From an uncultured Rikenellaceae bacterium (lineage in GTDB: Bacteria; Bacteroidota; Bacteroidia; Bacteroidales; Rikenellaceae): a DNA stretch of 18,917 nt. The position numbers were made by a program, and so were the translations under genes. The notes beneath the pieces were generated by a model. The model did no database searches, was not told the DNA's origin, and saw only the letters and a program-made list of their open reading frames with translations. The stretch covers positions 1 through 18,917 of the forward strand of contig CAJURV010000041.1 of the NCBI GenBank assembly GCA_910588925.1, read 5' to 3'. The number at the start of each line of letters is the position of its first letter. The first letter of the stretch is position 1. Shown here piece by piece: positions 14,825 through 18,917 of this stretch.

Positions 14825-15090
14825 TAAAAAACAGCGTGGGACAACAAGTCCGTTCTAAGGGAACTGCTAGGAAACCTTTTATTACGACAAGTTGTACCCA
14901 CGCCTCTCCAGCGGTACAAATTGTATTCTGTAATAAAATCATTCGTCCTCGATTTTTTATAGCAGTTATTTTCGAACGGGAGAATACATTGAGATATGTT
15001 GTTCGCTTACTCCGGTGCAACCCGGACATTATTTTTCCTTATCTTACTGACATGTCGCTAATTATCGGTTTTATCTTAGAATGTTATAAT
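14825..15090 (-). ncRNA. Candidate structured non-coding RNA with attenuator-like 3' end
   Basis: A good promoter lies at 15127-15097, and the transcript would end in a strong terminator. That terminator is GCGTGGGTACAAC (14903-14891) pairing with GTTGTCCCACGC (14845-14834) with one bulged base, then CTGTTTTTT. The first arm can instead pair with the earlier segment ACAATTTGTACC (14924-14913), helped by ATTAC/GTAAT outside and GC/GC inside, so two folds exclude each other. Inside the terminator, a GTTC-CCTTA-GAAC hairpin (14863-14851) forms. Nearer the 5' end is TCCGG/CCGGA (15011-15026). No gene lies downstream on this strand, so it would be a free-standing RNA rather than a leader. No known RNA family was recognised. 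Confidence 0.4.
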
Positions 15091-15096
15091 AGATTG

Positions 15097-15127
15097 CAAA
15101 AATAACACAATTTTAAGATAAAAGCAA
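15097..15127 (-). promoter_or_regulatory. Putative promoter of the minus-strand RNA
   Basis: On the minus strand TTG (15127-15125) is followed after 20 bases by TATTTTTG (15104-15097), a perfect TAnnTTTG, then CA. This is the best-matching Bacteroidota promoter in the window although no protein gene follows it. Confidence 0.5.
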
Positions 15128-15403
15128 TATAAAATCACTTATTTTAAACACATAACCGGTGCCGGCAAATCCCGAATCCCGCTTACTCCTTTATATATTA
15201 GCCCATAGCACATCTACGGCACTCAATCCGCATTCACTTCAGAGTGAGATATTACCGTAACTTTTTATATGATTTTGATTTACGGTATCGGACAATAAAC
15301 ACAGAGTGCCCGCCCTGATTTTGCGGCATCACCGTATATGGAGCTTCTCCCAAAAGGAGTTATACTCCCGAAACGTGACCGTAGGTAGGTACCTATAATA
15401 ATA

Positions 15404-15436
15404 TAAAAAGGGGAATGGTTTTCTGCCATTCCCCTT
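15404..15436 (-). terminator. Intrinsic terminator of the serC-serA-DUF1015 cluster
   Basis: AAGGGGAATGG (15408-15418) and CCATTCCCCTT (15426-15436) form a perfect 11-bp stem with a seven-base loop. On the minus strand it is followed by TTTTATATT. It sits 18 bases beyond the DUF1015 stop. Confidence 0.9.
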
Positions 15437-15454
15437 ATCTAAATAAGGTGTACG

Positions 15455-16693
15455 TTAATCCAACGAATGGATCACCAGACCGGAACGGAGCTTAGGCTCG
15501 AACCATGTGGTCTTGGGAGGCATTATATTGCCGGAGTCGGCTATGTCTACCAACTGTTTCATAGATACGGGGTAGAGTGCGAAAGCGACGGCCATTCCGC
15601 CGTTATCCACACGCTCTTTCAGTTCGCCCAAACCACGTATGCCACCTACGAAATCTATACGCTTATCGGTACGGAGGTCTTTGATGCCCAACAATTTATC
15701 GAGCACCAGATTAGACAGGATCGTGACGTCGAGCACGCCTATAGGGTCATTATCGTCGTAACGCCCTTCGCGAGCCTTGAGCCTGTACCATTGCCCGCCC
15801 AAATACATACTGAACTCATGCAGAGCGGAGGGCTTTACAATATCCTTACCCTCACGGGTAACGATGAAATCGTCATCGAGGGCAGCCACGAACTGCTCGG
15901 GAGTCATGCCGTTAAGATCCTTGACGACACGGTTGTAATCTATGATCTTAAGCTGACTCTCGGGGAATATGACCGACAGAAAATAGCAATACTCCTCGTT
16001 TCCGGTATGTTTGGGATTCTGTTTCATCTTCTCGCCTCCGACGAGAGCGGCGGCAGCGGTACGATGGTGTCCGTCCGCCACATATAGTGCGGGCATGGCA
16101 GCGAATATCTCCGTTATGCGGTCGATGAGCGCACGGTCGCGTATCACCCAAAAGTGGTGTCCGAAGCCGTCCTCCGCCACGAAATCGTACTCCGGAGCAC
16201 CCTTAACCACCGACGATACTATGGCGTCGATCTCGGCATTGGCTGGATGGCTGAAAAACACGGGCTCGATATTGGCGTTTTGATTGCGCACGTGCTTCAT
16301 GCGGTCCTCCTCCTTGTCTTTGCGGGTCAGTTCGTGTTTCTTGATCTTGCCTGTAAGGTAGTCGTCGAAATGACAGCAAGCCACAAGACCGTATTGCGTG
16401 CGTCCGTCCATCGTCTGGGCATAGACATAATAGCACTCCTCGGGATCTTTGACCAGCCAGCCACGCTCCTGCCACAAACGGAAGTTCTCAACAGCCTTGT
16501 CGTAGACCTGCTGTGAATGTTCGTCGGCTATGGGATCGAAATCAATCTCCGGCTTTATTATGTGCAGCAGCGACTTCTCGCCAGCCTCGGCCTTGGCCTC
16601 TTTAGAGTTGAGGACGTCGTAAGGACGCGAAGCCACCTGCGAGGCATACTCTTTAGGAGGCCTGATGCCTTTGAAAGGTTTTATCTTTACCAT
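15455..16693 (-). CDS. DUF1015-family protein of the serine biosynthesis cluster
   Basis: This 412-residue protein of the DUF1015 family, which is widespread in bacteria, has no settled function that I know of. It has no signal peptide or membrane segment, so it is probably cytosolic. Conserved stretches visible are IKPFKGIRPPKEYASQVASRPYDVLN near the start, GKIKKHELTRKDKEEDRMKH at about 115-134, NIEPVFFSHP at 141-150 and LYVADGHHRTAAAA with Asp207-Gly-His-His-Arg211. That last motif is polar and looks catalytic or ligand-binding; it loosely recalls the G-x-H-R-type motif of ParB/sulfiredoxin-fold enzymes, a group that includes free serine kinases. It follows serC and serA in the same direction, 57 bases after serA, with a hairpin between, so its level may be lower than theirs. 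Linking it to phosphoserine metabolism is inference from context. Confidence 0.92.
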   Translation of the reverse strand: MVKIKPFKGIRPPKEYASQVASRPYDVLNSKEAKAEAGEKSLLHIIKPEIDFDPIADEHSQQVYDKAVENFRLWQERGWLVKDPEECYYVYAQTMDGRTQYGLVACCHFDDYLTGKIKKHELTRKDKEEDRMKHVRNQNANIEPVFFSHPANAEIDAIVSSVVKGAPEYDFVAEDGFGHHFWVIRDRALIDRITEIFAAMPALYVADGHHRTAAAALVGGEKMKQNPKHTGNEEYCYFLSVIFPESQLKIIDYNRVVKDLNGMTPEQFVAALDDDFIVTREGKDIVKPSALHEFSMYLGGQWYRLKAREGRYDDNDPIGVLDVTILSNLVLDKLLGIKDLRTDKRIDFVGGIRGLGELKERVDNGGMAVAFALYPVSMKQLVDIADSGNIMPPKTTWFEPKLRSGLVIHSLD

Positions 16694-16705
16694 AAAAATC
16701 TGCGT

Positions 16706-16747
16706 TTAAAAGCCTCCCCGTAAAACAAAACGCCTTACGGGGAGAGG
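16706..16747 (-). terminator. Hairpin between serA and the DUF1015 gene, possible attenuating terminator
   Basis: On the minus strand CCTCTCCCCGTAA pairs with TTACGGGGAGG (arms 16735-16747 and 16713-16723, about 11 bp, one bulged base), followed by CTTTTAAAC. The T run is short, so partial termination is more likely than a full stop. Confidence 0.6.
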
Positions 16748-16750
16748 TTT

Positions 16751-17662
16751 CTATTTGTTAACCTGGAACGTAGTGTCGCCCGTGGCGAAAAAGCCCACTA
16801 TCTGACGGGCCGCGGCCAAACCTGCATTGATATTGGCTTCGGCCGTCTCGGCACCCATCTTCTTGGGGGTGGCGAAGACACGATTTCCGAACTTCTCGCG
16901 CAAAGCGTCGTAATTGTCGGGTTTGACGTCGGTTGCGTATTTGAGGTCCGGTCTCTCTTCGAGCACAGCCATAAGTTCGGCTTCGTTTATCACCTCTTTA
17001 CGGGCGGTGTTGACCACTATGGCGCCTTTTGGCAGAAGAGAGAGCAACGACCGGCCGACCATACCGCGGGTCTGATCGGTAGATGGCAGATGTATGGACA
17101 GCACGTCGCTAACCTTATACAGCTCCTCGGCCGTAGCCAAAGGGTGATCGCATTCCGGATCGGTGATAGGACGGCGACCGGACGCGTAGACCGTCATTCC
17201 GAAACCGTGGGCATAACGGGCCACCAACTTGCCTATGTTACCGAAAGCGTGGCACCCCATCCTCTTGCCGGCTATCTCGGAACCGGTACCGGGGTTGAAC
17301 TGATTACGGGCCATATATATGGCCATAGCGATAGCCAGCTCGGCCACGGCATTGGAATTCTGCCCGGGGGTATTCATCACCACTATACCGCGATCGGTTG
17401 CGGCCACAAGGTCGACATTGTCGTAACCGGCACCCGCACGCACCACTATCTTGAGCTTGGGAGCGGCGGCGATGACCTCGGCGGTGATCTTGTCGCTACG
17501 TATTATGATAGCCTCCGCATCGGAGACTGCAGCGAGCAACTGGCTTTTATCGGTGTATTTCTCGAGCAATGCCAGCTCGTGACCTGCACCGGTCACTATA
17601 TCTTTTATGCCCCCCACGGCCGCAGCCGAGAAAGGCTTCTCTGTCGCAAGCAATATCTTCAT
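16751..17662 (-). CDS. serA: D-3-phosphoglycerate dehydrogenase, short lysine-variant type
   Basis: It oxidises 3-phosphoglycerate to 3-phosphohydroxypyruvate, the first step of serine synthesis. The product is 303 residues, the short form without the C-terminal ACT or intervening domain, so feedback control by serine through ACT is not expected. The Rossmann loop reads GCHAFGNIG (136-144), and the next strand ends VYASGRRP (158-165), where NAD-preferring enzymes usually have an acidic residue. Catalytic Arg221 is in VVNTARKEVINE. The usual His of the TPH-x-G motif is replaced by Lys267 in FATPKKMGAETAEANINAG, a variant known in Bacteroidota and Entamoeba enzymes. It starts five bases after the serC stop, so they are co-translated or at least co-transcribed. 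A hairpin follows before the DUF1015 gene. Confidence 0.94.
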   Translation of the reverse strand: MKILLATEKPFSAAAVGGIKDIVTGAGHELALLEKYTDKSQLLAAVSDAEAIIIRSDKITAEVIAAAPKLKIVVRAGAGYDNVDLVAATDRGIVVMNTPGQNSNAVAELAIAMAIYMARNQFNPGTGSEIAGKRMGCHAFGNIGKLVARYAHGFGMTVYASGRRPITDPECDHPLATAEELYKVSDVLSIHLPSTDQTRGMVGRSLLSLLPKGAIVVNTARKEVINEAELMAVLEERPDLKYATDVKPDNYDALREKFGNRVFATPKKMGAETAEANINAGLAAARQIVGFFATGDTTFQVNK

Positions 17663-17667
17663 AACGA

Positions 17668-18738
17668 TTAACCTTTGATTTTAGCGAATTCGCGCATGGT
17701 GTCGACAAGAGCCTGAACACCCTCGACAGGCATGGCGTTGTAGGTAGAGGCACGGAAACCGCCCACAAGACGGTGACCTTTGATGCCGACCATGCCTCGT
17801 TCGGTGGCGAAAGTGCGGAACTCGTCGGCCAGGCCCTCGAAACCGTCGTTCATAACGAAACAGATATTCATCAGAGAGCGGTCCTCCTTGGCAGCGGTAC
17901 CCTTGAAGAGAGGATTGGAATCGATCTCGTTATAGAGTATTTCGGCCTTTTTGCGGTTGATCTTCTCCATTTCGTTAACGCCGCCGATGCCCTTGAGCCA
18001 ACGGAGTGTCTCACGCATGACGAATATAGGGAAGACGGGAGGAGTGTTGTACATGGAGCCGTTGTCGATATGCAGACGGTAGTCGACCATGCTGGGCAAC
18101 TTACGAGATACTTTGCCCAGAATGTCGTCGCGCACTATGACGAAAGTGACGCCCGCAGGAGCTAGGTTTTTCTGCGCACCGCCGTATATGAGGCCGTATT
18201 TGCTTACGTTCACCGGACGGCTGAGTATATCGGAGCTCATGTCGGCCACCAAGGTGACGGGAGAATCTATATCGGTATGATACTCCGTACCGTAGATGGT
18301 GTTATTGGTGGTTATGTGAAGGTAATCCAAGTCGGTCGGTATCTCGAAGCCTTTGGGAATGTAGGTGAAGTTCTTGTCTTCCGACGAAGCCACGCACACG
18401 GTTTCACCGAAATTAGCCGCCTCTTTCATGGCTTTCTTAGCCCACACGCCCGTATTGACGTAACCGGCCTTATGCTCGAGCAGGTTGTAAGGTATGTGGA
18501 AGAACTGGGTGCTGGCACCGCCGCCGAGGAAAAGAACATGATAGCCCTCCGGCACGCCGAGCAACTCCTTGAACAGAGCTACCGTCTCGTCCATCACTGC
18601 CTGAAACTCCTTGGAACGGTGTGAGACCTCCAATATGGAGAGTCCGATGCCGTCGAAATCGAGGACGGCCTTTGCTGCATTCTCGAATGCGATGCGGGGC
18701 AATATGGAAGGACCCGCGCTGAAATTAACTTTGCCCAT
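17668..18738 (-). CDS. serC: Phosphoserine aminotransferase
   Basis: This 356-residue PLP enzyme of aminotransferase class V converts 3-phosphohydroxypyruvate plus glutamate to O-phosphoserine; it may also act in pyridoxal phosphate synthesis. Typical blocks are NFSAGPSILP at the start, GIGLSILEVSHRSKEF (30-45), LFLGGGASTQF (69-79), HITTNNTIYGTEY (141-153), VADMSSDILSRPV (164-176) and YGGAQKNLAPAG (185-196) with PLP lysine 190. The end GGFRASTYNAMP is family-typical. Length is normal. It is the first gene of the minus-strand cluster serC-serA-DUF1015. A GCCC/GGGC stem sits just upstream of its ATG (18754-18767). Confidence 0.97.
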   Translation of the reverse strand: MGKVNFSAGPSILPRIAFENAAKAVLDFDGIGLSILEVSHRSKEFQAVMDETVALFKELLGVPEGYHVLFLGGGASTQFFHIPYNLLEHKAGYVNTGVWAKKAMKEAANFGETVCVASSEDKNFTYIPKGFEIPTDLDYLHITTNNTIYGTEYHTDIDSPVTLVADMSSDILSRPVNVSKYGLIYGGAQKNLAPAGVTFVIVRDDILGKVSRKLPSMVDYRLHIDNGSMYNTPPVFPIFVMRETLRWLKGIGGVNEMEKINRKKAEILYNEIDSNPLFKGTAAKEDRSLMNICFVMNDGFEGLADEFRTFATERGMVGIKGHRLVGGFRASTYNAMPVEGVQALVDTMREFAKIKG

Positions 18739-18886
18739 AGAAATGTTTTTTATGCCCGTTACAGGGCGATGAACGTGTATGTTTACTTAAAAATATCCTT
18801 TATCGGTTTACAATTATAATAATTTTTAATCAAATTATGAAATAAATGTTAAATTTTCTCTGTTTTGCAGACTCAACAAGCAAGTG

Positions 18887-18894
18887 CAAAATTA
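18887..18894 (-). promoter_or_regulatory. Possible -7 box for the serC cluster
   Basis: Minus-strand TAATTTTG, followed by CA, is a perfect TAnnTTTG, about 150 bases before the serC ATG. No TTTG is found at 19-20 bases before the window ends. The region is AT-rich, so a chance match is possible. The 18739-18886 leader otherwise shows only the small stem before serC. Confidence 0.35.
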
Positions 18895-18917
18895 TGATAA
18901 TAACTCAAAGAATATCT

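Larger units (their letters stand above)
14472..15454. other. Gap of about 1 kb between valS and the serine cluster
   Basis: No protein gene is supported. The gap holds the valS terminator (14483-14535), a long inverted-repeat element (14560-14658), a reversed GTTCCGCTTAA shared with the dispersed repeat (14732-14742), a CGATC/GATCG stem (14746-14766), a candidate minus-strand RNA (14825-15090), its promoter (15097-15127), small stems at 15234-15247 (TCACT-TCAG-AGTGA) and 15253-15287 (TACCGTAA/TTACGGTA), and the DUF1015 terminator (15404-15436). The 79- to 89-codon open frames at about 14790-15105 overlap the hairpins on both strands and lack family resemblance. Confidence 0.7.

Noticed and set aside
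14834..14924. Riboswitch controlling a gene
   Set aside because: The fold alternatives look switch-like, but no minus-strand gene lies downstream; valS faces the other way. Kept only as a free-standing RNA candidate.
14790..15105. Small open frames of 79 and 89 codons on both strands in the valS-DUF1015 gap
   Set aside because: They cross the strong terminator stem and have no recognisable domain; the RNA explanation fits better.

Overview
The window looks like chromosomal DNA from a gut-type member of the Bacteroidales (phylum Bacteroidota). The grounds are a surface-type GH92 alpha-mannosidase lipoprotein, a C10 (streptopain-family) cysteine peptidase lipoprotein with an N-terminal inhibitor-like prodomain, the Bacteroidota-type serC-serA-DUF1015 cluster with a lysine-variant SerA, and promoter boxes fitting the Bacteroidota TTTG / TAnnTTTG pattern rather than the E. 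coli one. The genus cannot be settled by eye. No tRNA, rRNA, CRISPR array, insertion sequence or phage gene was seen.

Layout. 1-1082: no convincing gene. It is packed with small hairpin-forming repeats and appears to be a diverged tandem duplication of a unit of about 330-350 bp; one module recurs at 8926-9007. 1083-3496 (+): pepD (M20C aminoacyl-histidine dipeptidase) overlapping a YegS-like lipid kinase gene by one base, closed by an intrinsic terminator. 3540-6040 (+): an AT-richer accessory segment with its own promoter and terminator, encoding a C10 peptidase lipoprotein and a second, unrecognised lipoprotein. 6129-8913 (+): GH92 alpha-mannosidase lipoprotein and a GNAT acetyltransferase. 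9152-11575 (-): lon, with an intrinsic terminator and an 18-bp tandem operator-like repeat upstream of its promoter. 11841-14471 (+): valS, divergent from lon, with promoter and terminator. 14472-15454: a gap of about 1 kb with a candidate structured RNA on the minus strand and a separate long inverted-repeat element. 15455-18738 (-): serC, serA and a DUF1015 protein.

How the genes work together. serC and serA give the first two dedicated steps of serine synthesis from 3-phosphoglycerate; serB is absent here, and the DUF1015 partner, with a D-G-H-H-R motif, is a plausible undescribed contributor. The lipoprotein pair at 3682-5965 may be a protease and its inhibitor or partner. lon, valS, pepD and the lipid kinase are housekeeping genes.

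The most unusual signals are outside the genes: (1) the repeat-rich left end, where GNRA-loop hairpins and tandem G-A hairpins both favour the plus strand and show compensating changes; (2) a minus-strand candidate RNA at about 14825-15090 with a promoter, two mutually exclusive helices and a terminal U run; (3) the tandem TGACA site at lon. All are sequence readings without computation or database support.
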